This document shows, piece by piece, positions 23,654-36,160 of a DNA stretch of 64,000 nt. The stretch covers positions 744,001-808,000 of the forward strand of contig CM074148.1 in assembly GCA_037178625.1 (NCBI GenBank), read 5' to 3'. Source of the DNA: Skeletonema tropicum (taxonomy: Eukaryota; Bacillariophyta; Thalassiosirophyceae; Thalassiosirales; Thalassiosiraceae). Position 1 is the stretch's first letter. Every line of letters begins with the position of its first letter. The notes under the pieces are model-generated. The model was not told the origin of the DNA, searched no databases, and was given only the letters and a program-made list of their open reading frames with translations. The position numbers and the translations under genes were made by a program.

Positions 23654-26600
23654 ATGACGCTAGTAGCAACATCAAGTAGTGGTAGTCATGAGGAGGGGTG
23701 TGTTGGACTTGGTGGAAGTGTTGTCAATATTCGAAGCCGTCGTGGTAGTAGCAATGATTGTCACCGCCGCATCCACAACAGTGGTAGTGCTGACACCACC
23801 ACCACTAACAGTAGTAGCTACCGCCCTAACCATCCCGATAGCATCCCCAACAACAACAGCAACAGAGGACCCAAGAGCAGCAGCAGTAACAACAGTCCCT
23901 CGCCAACACGAAACAATATACAACTCGAAATCTCCACCGAGGATGGAGGGTCGATGAATATTCAGCGGGAGGTTACTCTTGAAAATGTTTGTTTGACGAA
24001 CAACAACACCAATTCTACTACTGATACTGTGGTTGCTGCTGCGGAACGGGTACAGGATGGTAGTGAGTGCCGTGGTGGTAGGGTTGGGGATGCTGAGTCT
24101 GAGGTGAACTGTGCGGATGCTAGAGTGGAGGGGGCAGTAACTGTAGGGGTGGATGTCACTGTAGATCACAGTGTCACCAAGGAGGAGGGGGGCAGCAATA
24201 ACAATACTACTCTACACCACCACCACACCACGACCAATCAAGAAAATAATGGTAATCTCAACAATATTCTTGGACGACAAGATACTACGGAAGAGAAGAG
24301 GAGGAAGAGGAAGGGAGGATACGTCAGTATTTGAAACTACATCGATCATTACCAATTCAATGAGTGTGATTACGGATGTGATTGATAATTATGGTGGTGG
24401 TGGGATTGGTGGTTATCATGCTGTTGTTGTTGGGGGGAGTACTTCTTCTTCTTCAGGTGGTGGTGGTGGTGGTTCAGGGTCGTTGGTAATAAGGGAGGGG
24501 AGAGTGACTACAAGTACATCATCATCATCTACATCTACCACGAATAATGAGGGTACTACTACCACTGCAGATACAATACCACCCAAAACCAGGAGCAATA
24601 GTCTGATGCAGGATGCAGGGAATGCCATGTATGATGCGGTTGCCTCCTTTCTTTCGGGTGGAGGGGGTGGAGGTTCCGATTCAACTCCAACTACTACTAC
24701 AACAACTGCTGGTGGTGGTGCTGCAACAACAACAACAGCTACAGTTACCACCAATGACAATACTACATCCTCAACATCACACCCTCCAACCACCACCAAC
24801 AATAACACTGCTCCACCCAGAAGAAGAAGACGTAAAACTAGCAATGCCATACGAAGAAAGTCCATGACCGAAGTTGACATGTTAACTGGATTAATCCTCG
24901 ATGATGATGAAGATGATGATAAGAGTCAAGTTACGTTGGATACTACTACTACGGCCAATCATTCGATTGGTACAACAAGAAGTGCCAAGAGTGGGAATGG
25001 GGGTTTGTTGATGGATACTACTCTGGAAGAGGAGGAGGAGGAGGAGGAGGGTAGTAGTAGGGATGGAGGGGGTGTTGTTGTGGAGGGGAGTCAAGTAGTT
25101 TTGATCAAGAAGAAGAAGAAGAAGGATAGTGAGGAGTATACTACTACGGGTGGTACATTTACCAAGAAGGATCAAGTAGTAGTAGTCAAGGGGGGGAGAT
25201 ACGACCAAGACGAAGAAGAAGATCAAGTACACGAAGATCAACATCAAGACAATGACGAAGTACGAAATTCCAACAGTGATGAATATTACTATCAGAATGC
25301 GTACTCTCATGAAAATCATCATCATTCCTATGAAGATGGTGGTGATGATGATGAGGAGGAGGAGGATGTACGTGAAGATTCATTAGTGTTGGATACACTT
25401 TCTTCCGATTGGCTTCCACCACCACCACCACCATCATCGTCATTATTGGTAACAGAAGAAGAACCATCAGGAGAGGAGGAGGGGGGAAGTAGGAGTAGTA
25501 GAGAAGAGGGGGGAATGGGCAGCAGTAACAGCGGTGGTGGCAAGGGGTTATCATCAGCATTGAGTGCACAGAGTTTGTTGGGGACAAGTGTCAAATCTCT
25601 AATGGATGGATCATCATCATCGACTGATTCATCGGGGGGGATGAAGATGAGGGGTGGTGATGATGAGAGTGATACTACTAATGTGATGGTACCGCCAGGA
25701 CAGCAGTTTAGGCCATATTCGTCGGGGGGGGAGTTTATGGATGTTCCGCATCATCATCGTTCTCCTCATCGTTCTCGTGGTAAGCCTCAACGTGGTGGTG
25801 GTGGTGGTGGAGGAGGAGGAGCTACTTCTCCAGACATTTCAAGTGAGGGTATGATCCCCGTCACCACTACATCCACTTCGTCTCAAGATCCATTACAGCG
25901 TCTCCCATCGTCATCAACATCTTCTTCTTCGTCGTCGTTGTCAAGTGCACAGAGGAGAAGTGCAGGTGCAGTTCTAGATGGTAGTAGTCGTAGCAGCAGC
26001 AGTGGCGAGAGTAGTAGTAACCCTCACCATCATCATCATCAAGATTATTACTCTTCTCAGTACAAGAAGCAAGGAACGGATGAATCATCATCATCGAATA
26101 GTGACATGATGGCATTGCAACGTGGGCTGCCCATGATGACTTCTCCTACCTCGAGGAATAGTAGCATGATGGAATTACAGAGGGGGTTGCCAATATCTTC
26201 TCCAATGGCGGGAGATGTTTCGAGGAACAGTGACATGATGGAATTACAGCGGGCGCTGCCAATGTCCTCCCCAATGGCGGGAGATGATTCAAGGAATAGC
26301 AGCATGATGGAATTACGTCGGGCGCTGCCAATGTCCTCCCCAATGGCGGGGGATGCCTCGAGGAATAGCAGCATGATGGAATTACAGCGGGCGCTGCCAA
26401 TGTCTTCTCCAATGGCGGGGGATGCCTCGAGGAATAGCAGCATGATGGAATTACAGCGGGCGCTGCCAATGTCTTCTCCAATGGCGGGGGATGCCTCGAG
26501 GAATAGTGATATGATGGAACTGCAGCGTGGGCTGCCAATGTCTTCTCCAATGGCGGGGGATGCCTCGAGGAATAGTGATATGATGGAACTGCAGCGTGGG

Positions 26601-28364
26601 CTGCCAATGTCTTCTCCAATGGCGGGGGATGCCTCGAGGAATAGTGACATGATGGAACTACAACGTGGGCAGCCCGTTCCTCCTGGGGGGAGGGCGGGAA
26701 GCATCGATGAATCGATGAATAGTCGCATGATGAATTTACAACCCGGAGTACCAATGGGGGGTGAGGCGTCTACAAACAGTACCATGATGGAGTTGCAGCA
26801 TGGATTACCCATGTCGCCGGATAGGAGTGAAAGCCCCGAGGATGTTGTTTATGAGGATACGGATCATCAGGACAGAGTCCACTCCCCGATTAGAAGGAGG
26901 GATGAAGCGATTCACACCATGGCCGAGGCATTGTCTTTGCATCATCAGAATCAACTAACTCCGGAGAATATCATTATCGACACTAGAAAGCCTCAGATCC
27001 CGGACTCTTACCCGTCATTGATGGATTCTTTGCAGTCTGGGTCGTCCTTTGGATCTTCTATAACAGCTGCAACTCAATCGTATGGTATCACCATGCCAAA
27101 TCAAACACATCGTGGTAATGAAAGAGAATATATTGATCATGAAGCAGAAGAAATATTGAATGTTCAAGATGATGATGATGAAGACGACGAAGAAGGTTGC
27201 CGTGAAAATTCCTTAACTTACACTGAGTTCTACAACACTCAACAACCTTACCAAGGTGCTGATCAAGTGGCACAGGCAGCGTCTTTGCCTTCATCGTCAT
27301 TCCCTTCACACCCTCCCGCCGATAGTAATGCAGACCCGAGAATGGACATTGATTATCAGCGCCATTATATTGTGGATCTTCATCCGATCAATGAAGAGGG
27401 AACTAGTGCCTCTAGATCTGGAGTTACCTCCAGAGAAACTCCTCCAAGGGAGCGGAGTCCTCTGAGGGATGGTGCGGAAGTGAATAGTAATGTGAATAAT
27501 ATGGCCGCAAATCTTCACCAAGTGCGGCAGCAGCAGGTTCAACCAGTTGCAGCGCTGACTGCTGCCAATTTGCGGCAGCAGCAACAATATCACCCCATGG
27601 CCCCGGCTGCTGTCCAACCAAACGACCAATTTTTCAACTATCGCCATCAGTACTACCAGGAGAGATACCAGGATGACAATGAAACAGCGCAGACTTCCAA
27701 ATACGATGACGATACTGATTCCACCTGTTCATCTGTTACCCTTTCTCAGGCATTTCAAGGCTCTGATATTGACTCCTGCGAGTCATCCGTTGGCTTAAAT
27801 AGTTCCGTATCGAGCATCACCTTCTCTCATGTGGATCAACACGAGCATGAACAAGGTTTCTTCATCGCAACAAAACTAGGTGACTTTGTACAGGTTCCTG
27901 AGGAGATTGATACTAGTGAGCAGCAATACGATGGTGATGAACTGCCGGCGGATGCTAATCTTAAGACCGCCGAGGAAGAGAAATTCCCCACAAGCCTGAC
28001 TACTCCCACGAATGATACAGTCGCAACAGATAATACGGACGAAGTCTCAGACACTACCGCTGCACCAACAACGAGCGAGGGAGATAATCAAAAACAAGTC
28101 GGGGCGACTGCAGAAGACATGGCATCAGACCTTATTGCGTCCATCGCTCCAGAATGCGGTGTACCAATACCAAGTGTGATGGCCAAGGTTGGTACCCGAC
28201 GGCGAAAGTCTTCAAATACTGGATTGTTGGTACCTTGGCACTCTTCTCGATCAATTCAGAACTATCGCTTTGGTAATCAGAGGAAAAAGAACGGACGGCA
28301 ACAACGGAACAGTAGCAATAGCAGTCTCTTTTCGATTGGATCAGTTCACACATTTCGTGGATAG
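23654..28364 (+). CDS. Giant low-complexity protein with 23-residue repeats and TG-LD motif
   Basis: About 1550 residues, function unknown. Two frames must be joined. The 5' part (from ATG 23654) runs in one phase to about 24310 and the rest (to 28364) in another. Either one extra G near 24313-24316 or a 76-bp GT-AG intron (24252-24327) joins them cleanly. The protein is rich in Ser, Thr, Gly, Asn, Asp/Glu and Gln. Order: Ser/Asn-rich start; poly-Gly and Thr tracts; basic RRRRRKTS plus IRRKS followed by MTEVDMLTGLILDDDE, shared with 17860 and 20417; acidic runs; eleven imperfect repeats of about 23 residues; Gln-rich stretch; basic Ser-rich C-terminus. No membrane segment or enzyme motif. An upstream ATG at 23571, in a different phase, is an alternative start. 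Confidence 0.6.
26097..26820 (+). repeat. Eleven 23-residue-type tandem repeats inside the giant protein
   Basis: A 69-bp period in frame. The consensus is NSSMMELQRALPMSSPMAGD followed by ASR. Units 2-8 are full length and nearly identical, unit 1 lacks two residues, and units 9-11 are diverged or truncated but keep 'NSxMMxLQxG'. The core (MMELQ + LPM) looks like a short binding helix repeated for multivalency. That role is inference. Confidence 0.85.
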
Positions 28365-28569
28365 AAAGTTTCAGAGTAGCGTAGCCGGTGTATGTGCTCA
28401 GTGTTTGAAAAATAGGATGTTTTCTGAATTTTGATTAGGTAACTCTTGTATTAGAGTAAATAGAGTTTTTCGTATTTCAGTCAGCTCTCTCTTAAGAGTG
28501 AGTGAGGCTCCTGTTTTATGTTTGTGAGTAACTTCCTCTAATCCTATGGCCTGCAACACGCAACGCTAG

Positions 28570-28770
28570 TGCTGGTCGAAGAAAGACAAAGCGCTTACAG
28601 TCGTCTTCGTGCTACTTTTCGTAGGTGCAGTTGCATTCGCCTGTAGTCCTATCGCAGTCCCCCGACCGGGCAGGTCGGGCAACTCTCTATTATCCAAAGT
28701 AGCCAAGGACAAGGACAGATCTTCAATAGTGTCCTAGTCCTCAAACCCTCTAGCGTATTGGCCAACGTCA
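28570..28770 (+). repeat. Dispersed repeat, inverted partner at about 48230-48425
   Basis: Roughly 200 bp (for example 'gtcgaagaaagacaaagcgc', 'gctacttttcg', 'caatagtgtccta') match the reverse complement of 48230-48425 with scattered differences. It begins about 200 bp after the giant protein's stop. Probably a short mobile element or an old segmental copy; no coding sequence. Confidence 0.6.
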
Positions 28771-29224
28771 TGCCGACATACGAGTCGTGTAGACGATGCC
28801 GACATTTTCGAATGAGCCACTCCTTTTTGAGACATACTTATCCATCATCTATTAATAATAACTTAGGTATCCATCATCTATCTTCTAAGCAATGCAAGGC
28901 TAAAGGGTAAGGCATACAAGACTGAAGCTTCCACTTCATTCCATCAAACCTATCATCTGCTCCTCTCATAACCCATCCCAGCTCCAAACCAAAATTCAGC
29001 TGGCCGCAGGTATTATGCCGACCACAAAAGCGTGTCACCCCATCCGTTGAGCGAGAAAGGAATCGACGGATCGAGCTCCAACTTTTTTTAGATTTTTTTT
29101 TCAATCTTTGACACAACACATCAGATCGACATGACGCCGGCAATACCCACACCAAATCATGTAGTAATAGCATCCAATCAACACCACAACATAATTCCTA
29201 GACCAATTTTCAACGCTGAATCTA

Positions 29225-30461
29225 ATGGTGCAGTCGGCGGTTTGAGATATTCTGAGTCTACGGACGTATCCGTCGTTACATTACTGGCATAATTCCACAA
29301 TGAAAATACATTACTGCTACAAGAAGTACGACGACTATAAACCAGCAATCATGCGTCTACCAACCCCAAATATCTTCTCGACACCCAAATTAATATACAA
29401 TCGATTGGTACACTACTCGGCTAGAGTGTTCATAATCCGCATGTGGCGACTTATTGGTCACTAAATGTAAATTCGTCATAATATGAGCGAGCGTCAGAGG
29501 ACCTATGAGTGCCAATCAATCCATGTCAACACCGATGTCATGGAGTTTCACCCTTTCAGATCCTTCATATAATTATCCTACGCGAGTGCTGGTGGTAATT
29601 CGTGCGAAATTACTCGTATTCACTCCAATTAATGTGCTTCTGATCACTACCACCTCAGCTATCAAGATGTTGCAAGGACTTAGTTCATCTCATTTAATTG
29701 ATATCAAGGCTCAAACGACAACATTATTTGGTTCTCAAATCCTTCAAATTATTATAAATGGAAGGGAGGCGCTGGTCATGCAGATTTGATATGACATTTG
29801 ACAACAATATATTATCATATCACGTAGGAGGGTAATTACAGTACGGGTGACTAGGTTGATAGCATGTCTATGTTGTTATGTTCGAAGTATTTGGGGCGTC
29901 AGCACATTGACGACTCATTATATATCAGAGAGCAGTGTATACTATCAAAATAGTTACTATGAAGATTGCCATATGATGAAAAAATTCGACTGATTGCGCA
30001 TGTTGTTTGGACTTATTCTTCTATTGAGCACCATAGACTTCAATAATAATGATCTGACATTCTTAGTGTAGTGATCAAAGACACTAAACTATTGATCTCC
30101 TCCCTCTTGTAACATATAGAAACATGAGTGTTTGCCCAATAAGTCGTCTCATCCATTTTATTGCGTCATTAACCACCCAACAGAAGTTGTGGATAACATA
30201 TTCACCTTTTCCAAAATAGAAAGATAGCAAGGATAGCTTCGAAACGGCAGTACATCGAAGCCCACCCCGGCGGCAAATCCAGGTGAATAATAGTGATGAT
30301 CATTGGTTATGGTGTTATCAGCAACAGAGCCTCGAAAAAGCCTTCAAATATAACGACGACATTGCCGGAAGCGTGGTACATGTAATGGTAAAATTATGCC
30401 AGTAATGTAACGACGGATACGTCCGTAGACTCAGAATATCTCAAACCGCCGACTGCACCAT
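29225..30461. mobile_element. 1.24-kb element with perfect 70-bp terminal inverted repeats
   Basis: The left arm 29225-29294 and right arm 30392-30461 are exact reverse complements over 70 bp. The interior has no long open frame, so the element looks non-autonomous. No target-site duplication was apparent next to the arms. Perfect arms imply recent insertion or conversion. Confidence 0.75.
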
Positions 30462-30479
30462 CAGTCCAAAGTTCCTCCC

Positions 30480-31380
30480 CCTTGCAAACTAACTCGTCTT
30501 GGTCCTCATTCCTCATCCAAACCAGCCCACCAGAAATTCTACGGCTACTCCTACACAGCACCCACCCCCAAGATCTACTTTTGTCTTCTGGTGATAATGC
30601 TGCAGCTTCTACTGGTATCAAGAAGAAGTGTCAGCTACACACCTTGCAGCAAGTTTGCTGTCCACTCACGGCACTCGGTGGCAACGGCATCTTCTGCTAC
30701 TACTGCGGCGAAGGCGAAGGCAGCGGGCGGGGCAGCTTTATGTTCTAGAGAGTGGTGAGAGTGGTGCAGGGCGGCGGGCGGCGGCGCAAAACCAGCAAAT
30801 TTGAATAAAAGTTATGTACAACTTATCTCTCTCTATGCTATCGCCTCTATCTCTCTCTCTAGAGAGGCATTTTTTTCGTGGCGGTTCCTTCGTCGATTTT
30901 GGGGGCGAAAAAGAAGGGAGGAAAGAAGGAGGAAAGTTCGTGTCGTCTGATAAGTAATAGCTGCATCAACATATGAAAGATGCAGATTACTATTGTTATT
31001 CTTCTCCTATATTAATGTTTTTTCAAGCCACCCATCTGCTAAAAGATTTGCTTTCCAGTCAAGGCTACATCGATGGCTTCTTGAATGCATCACGCAGGAC
31101 CTGCAGGACCTAAACTCTTGATATGGATAGTAAGGCTGTGAACTCTCTTTCATGTGTGTCAACTTTCTTTATTATCAGGTTACAGTCTTCTCCAATCTTC
31201 TGCTGTGCGGTAGAACTGATTTGTTGTCGAATCTCAAATCTTATTTGCCGCAAGAGTTGAATACTATCAGTAATGCTTCCTCGCCCTCATATTATGTATT
31301 CGCTTGTTCCAAACTTTGAAACCTTCTCCACTGCAAAACCACCCAAAATGGCGCGCAAGTAGAGTAATTCCATGCGTAAT
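30480..31380. other. Intergenic with gene-fragment similarity and microsatellites
   Basis: Near 30600 a stretch of about 29 bp ('cagcttctactggtatcaag' and neighbours) is identical to part of the gene at 52980-54209. At 30680-30735 Ala-type GC-rich triplets resemble the Ala-rich secreted genes. (CT)n tracts lie near 30825-30865. No intact gene. Confidence 0.35.
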
Positions 31381-31392
31381 TGTTGATGCTGT

Positions 31393-31640
31393 TCATACTA
31401 GATAATAATTGTAGCATGCAGATGTTATGTGTGCGGACATATGCCCTATTTCATACGCTACAAAGCCAATTGCATAACCGAATGATACAGCCACCAGCGC
31501 CAGCAAAAGCGTATCTTTGACCAAGCCAATGGGTATGAACCATTTGAAGAGTGTTTCCACTACCAGGAGGGACAATGGCTTCACCCGACGCATCGGTTTG
31601 GTTGACGTCGAGCAATGCCGAAAGCATCCCAATCACCACG
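31393..31640 (-). pseudogene. Possible membrane-protein exon fragment
   Basis: A hydrophobic segment ('LLLALVAVSFGYAIGFVAYE') in one minus-strand frame is preceded, in another frame, by a coding-like stretch ('GMLSALLDVNQTDASGEAIV'). The two would join with one indel or a splice. No family recognised; likely a decayed fragment. Confidence 0.2.
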
Positions 31641-32072
31641 TGTTGAATATTTTGTGATCTTGATGATGCAATGAATTTATCGGATTGTCAGCAGTATTGC
31701 AATATTCTTTATCCTCGTTTATGCTGGATTGGTTACAAGGAATCGTCCGAAGATGGAGTTTAGAAGGAGCCGTCGACGCGGAGAGGTGCCACAAACATCG
31801 CTCCTGATTTTTTTACACAATTTGCATAACTACGACGGCGATTTGAGTGTTTTGCCTCTACAGATCGATCAAAACGACCGGCTGGGTGCGGCCGACGATC
31901 AAGTCACTATTTGTTGGGACTCGGTAGTTGTGTGTGCCGCAGTTGGCGCCGGCTACATATCTCTGACGGACATCATGTTTGATGGGTTTGATGTCAAAAC
32001 CGATCACGTATCAAAACTCTACGTGACTGGTTTGTTTATGTTTCGTACGAGTAACGTTGAACCTCGTGACAG

Positions 32073-32145
32073 GAGGTGACCGGTTTTTGCACTCCTCCGT
32101 GATCGGTTTTTGCACCCTCCGTGACCGGTTTTTGCAGCCCCAGCA
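32073..32145 (+). repeat. Three-unit tandem repeat, 'ccggtttttgca' core
   Basis: Three consecutive units of about 25 bp, each containing 'tccgtgaccggtttttgca' or a one-base variant (first and second units diverged). Confidence 0.6.
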
Positions 32146-32314
32146 CAAAAGCGTTGCCTCTAGAGAGAGTGGATAGGTTGGAGCTAGTCGCTAGTCGACT
32201 AGCTACAAAACGTACTGATTCCCATGTATATTTCTACACAGCTAGTCACAAGCTAGTCACGGTGCTATAATCCAATTTAGATGTCGTTCCGTTTTCTTCA
32301 CAAAGGAACTCAAT

Positions 32315-34793
32315 ATATCCCAACCATTTTGAAAACTGTACCTCAGTATTGTGTGCGGCAGCAGCAAGCTTCGGCTCTAAACTCCAGTAGAGACGGACTC
32401 CCAAATTCAAAAATTATCTGACGAAGGAGGAGGATGAGGAGGAGGAGGAGGAGGAGGAGAAACACCGCAGCAAAATTTGAGCCCACCTCCCTCTATCCAT
32501 CACCACCATAATCAAAAGATACTACAGCTCTAATCTTCTACCGAAGCTTGGACAGTTTTCGTGTTGGGCCCAGTACCCGTAGGGATCATAAAATCCTCAG
32601 GCTTCATAAATAGAGTCAAAAAGAATCCTAACTACTGTTATTATGCAATCATATGAAGGGCAAAAAGTGTGTCAGGGTCGAACCCAAATACACCTCCAGT
32701 AGTCCACATGGCTGGTATTGCCAGCTCACACGAACTCATTGCGAACATGCCATAGTCATTGTTAGTTCATAACCAGGGGGACTCGTTGCATCCTGGCCTG
32801 AATTAGACAGGGAGACGTCTCTATAACAAACATGCCCAACAATGTCGCAGGGTACCGTGACATAGGGCAGGCACCTCCACCCCTTCTTGCTCTGCACAAT
32901 AGATAACGACAAGTCCTGATGATAACCTTTCCATCCTCCAGGCCAAGGGACTTAGGACTATCATCTTCCGAAAGCGTTTGATTGATAGATCACACAGATT
33001 TCATATGCTCACTTCGGTAGCCGTTGAGAATGATTTCAGCAATCTTCCTCTCAAGCTGAGCGTATCATCTGTCGCAATACTCAACAATCTCCAGCAGCAA
33101 AGTAGCCTCGGTAAATGACACATGGTGTCTCTCCCATTACCTACGGCTCCTCCCTAGTGATGGTCAGTACTGGGATGCTATCAACCCCCATGTTGCCAAG
33201 ACTAACCACAGATCACACTATTGCATCCATTGTCATACACTGTATCACATGCTTTGGAAGATAAGCACACGGTGATAAACCAACACCACATCAAAGAGAG
33301 GTATAGTGTTCGGCATCATGATACAGTGTGGCACAACCCCAGAACTCCCTTGCGTAGATTTATCCCCCATGCAGCGTTGGGCGTCGAACGCGCAGAGGAG
33401 GGAACGTGCTCTTGAGGTCGGCTTGGATTCAATCTTAATCAGTCATGGTTGTTTGACCAACCCCACTTCCTTCTCGACTTTCCACGCGAGGAGATCCGCA
33501 ACCAGGGGGGCGTAATGCTCATCCCGGCCCGGAGTTTCACCTCAAATAGCTGGCTGTCGTCAAACCAACTATTTGTCAACACTACCGATTCCACCGCGAT
33601 AGAAACGATCTACTTCATCCTACCCCTTCTGCATAAAGACATTGCTGTTATTGTCTGTATTGCCCCTTGCCTAAGTCTTTAATGCAGGTCCCAATTTTCG
33701 ATGTTTGAGAGATAGACCTTCTCAAACTGTTAACACATCATCGATCCGTGAATGATGAACAACCTGACTCTCCCCTCAGTATCTTCATCCTTCCCGCAAC
33801 ATGGTTCCATTCCTCCAGAGATGCATTTTGATAGTCAGCAATCCCTGAGCAAGGTGTGTCCATTCCTTCCAACAAGTCTACATGAAAACCAGAGATGGCT
33901 CATCGTGTCGATGGTTCGATGAGCGTAGATTACCATCTCTAAAGCGAGTCTCCGTCACAGACATACTGAAATCGACCCAACTATTTTCTAGCCGTAGGCA
34001 CCTTGCATTCGAGGCGTAGATCCTGATGTGATAATGAATCTATGCGGGGGCGTCAAGTCCCTTCAATGCCAAAACTGATGAAATTCTAGCAGCCAGCGGA
34101 GTCTCCTGAGGACAATAATCCTGCCCACCCCTCCCTCTTGATCGCGATGACCCCTGCCCACCCCTTCTTGCTCCGCACAAAGCGGAGAGCGGCACAGAAG
34201 AAAACTCTCTGTTCGCTATATTCTCTACAGCTTCCAAAGAATCTGGCCAGGCAATCGCATATAAATTATGGAAGCAACTCACGTAAATCATCTAGTGATC
34301 ATCGATAGCCCTACCGAACTTGGAGTTCGGTTCTCTCCAGTTCTCTCGATGATGATCAAGCCCAACGCAATCTCTCGGGGTTTGTTCTCATCAAAAACCC
34401 TACTGCCAGAGAAACCGCTTCTTCTTTGACGCAAACTTGAGTTCCGATCAGAGTTGAAGTAGTCAGGACTCCCAATATTGACCATTTCTTGCAGGCCTCC
34501 TCTCATGGATCCCAACGGTCTCCGGCATTGAAAACTGTACCTCGGTACAGTTTTCAAACTCCAACTTGTTAGCGGGCAAAGCTAGGCAGCTCCTAACGGC
34601 ATTTTTTCAAAAAACCTGTAGCCCCTGTACGCAATAATAATATCTATAGGCCACACATGGCTCATGCTTTATTCTAACAATTTACACAAGGCCTACTCCC
34701 TTTTTTGAAAACTGTACCAAGGTACATACAGACATACCATAGTTCTACGCAAAACTGTACTGAGGTACAGTTTTCAAAAAATGGTTGGGATAT
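32315..34793. mobile_element. Nested element with about 34-bp terminal inverted repeats
   Basis: The left arm 32315-32348 ('atatcccaaccatttt' then 'gaaaactgtacctcag') and right arm 34758-34793 are reverse complements apart from a 2-bp length difference in the T run. Related internal copies of 'gaaaactgtacc' occur at 34530 and 34706. No intact transposase frame was found. Confidence 0.65.
34528..34557. repeat. Perfect 13-bp hairpin, 4-nt loop
   Basis: The stem 'ttgaaaactgtac' at 34528-34540 is exactly complementary to 34545-34557, with loop 'ctcg'. It is built from the same sequence as the element ends at 32315 and 34793. Confidence 0.8.
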
Positions 34794-34799
34794 CACAAG

Positions 34800-36160
34800 A
34801 TTGCCAATACCATAACAAAATTGCCCATAACATGGCCACCATGGCGTTCCGCTCCCTACGGTGACAAAGCTGTTTGAACAATATTATCGACTCAGTAAGT
34901 CGATACAGTCATGGTTGACAACATGGGCCATTATTTTAGCATCTGCATATTGTACATTCATTAATAATTGCAAATTCTGTCTACCAATAATTATCATCGT
35001 CATCGATGGACCGATGGATCGTCCAAGATCAATGAAAGTCATCGTCCTGTTGCATACGAAGGTATAGGATTATTGCATCTTGTTTTCTACTGCTGTTCGG
35101 GTCGATGCGGCGGTGCAATATGCTTGCTATACATTGTTGTGTGTTTTAATGTTCGGAAGCACTGATGTGAAGAACTTGTGTTCCATCACTCAACATGAGT
35201 CGGATCAACACACTCTCTCTTTAGTGCATGAAGTCAACAGCGACCCCCCACGCGGACACCGCTTATTGAATCGTAATGACACGATATTGTGCCCAGTTTA
35301 TTGTTGAATAGACATTCCATTGCCATGACACACGAAGGATAAGGCCGATCTTTTGTGAACCACCAAACCGAAGTTTCCATATTAACGAAGGGCTACGATC
35401 ATAGACGGCTCATCCTCAGCGGCGATTATTGCAGCATCCTATCATAAACTTTATGATTGTTGCCCACGCATGCCACTTTTATTAATGATACTCATTTGAT
35501 GCAGTTAAGACCGTCATAGGTCATAGGTGAGAGAGGCGTGTTGCATACAACACACGAGTTTTTAAAAGGCAGCATTGGCGGACACACAATTGCAATATAT
35601 ACGCAATTCCACCTCACCAACCGATCATACCAATCATGATAGACGTGCGGAGTAATAATTATCGCTGGATTGCCTCTCCCAATAAATTGTTGTTGTGATA
35701 ACACGTGCCGACTATCTCGGCCCATCTGGTTGGCGGCCAACTAGCTACATGAAAAACAGTACTATTTGATCGATACGACCGCTTCGAACGCACTCGCACT
35801 GCATAAACGTTCTCATATGAACCAATGGGAGTCGACGATACGATAATGGGTATAGCTTCCGACATTACAATGGAAAGGGGAGCAAATTATTGGTCGCCAT
35901 GGTTGGGATGTCATTGGATTTTGGAGGTCGAAGTTCCTCGAAGTTGAAGGGTTTTTTGAATTCCTACCGTAGAGTTTTGGTACATGTTTCTACGGCAAAA
36001 AAAATCCACACAAGACTCAAGGGCATCGTAGTGCCCTCTTGAAAGGCACCTTTCAACCAATATCAATGCAAACCCTGGATGGGCGGCCTGCCCAGACTAT
36101 TGTCGAAGGGGTCGGTGGTCGGTGTCCTCTATTAGGACATTCTGACGGGTCTTGTGCACA
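34800..36160. other. No supported gene
   Basis: Only short open frames under 85 codons on both strands and no recognised motif. Part of the mobile-element-rich stretch. Confidence 0.4.

Noticed and set aside
24171..24359. A GTG start for the giant protein at 24171
   Set aside because: Non-ATG start is unlikely in a eukaryotic nuclear gene, and the upstream frame from ATG 23654 joins naturally by one base or a short intron.
26057..26812. Long minus-strand frames opposite the 23-residue repeats
   Set aside because: Antisense of a tandem repeat with 69-bp period keeps several frames open; no independent coding signs.
31729..32079. 116-codon frame (+)
   Set aside because: No recognised motif, no homologue in the window, flanked by repeats; insufficient support for a gene.
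32640..32700. Possible tRNA T-arm ('gggttcgacc' on the minus strand)
   Set aside because: Stem does not pair and no acceptor, D or anticodon arm could be laid out around it.
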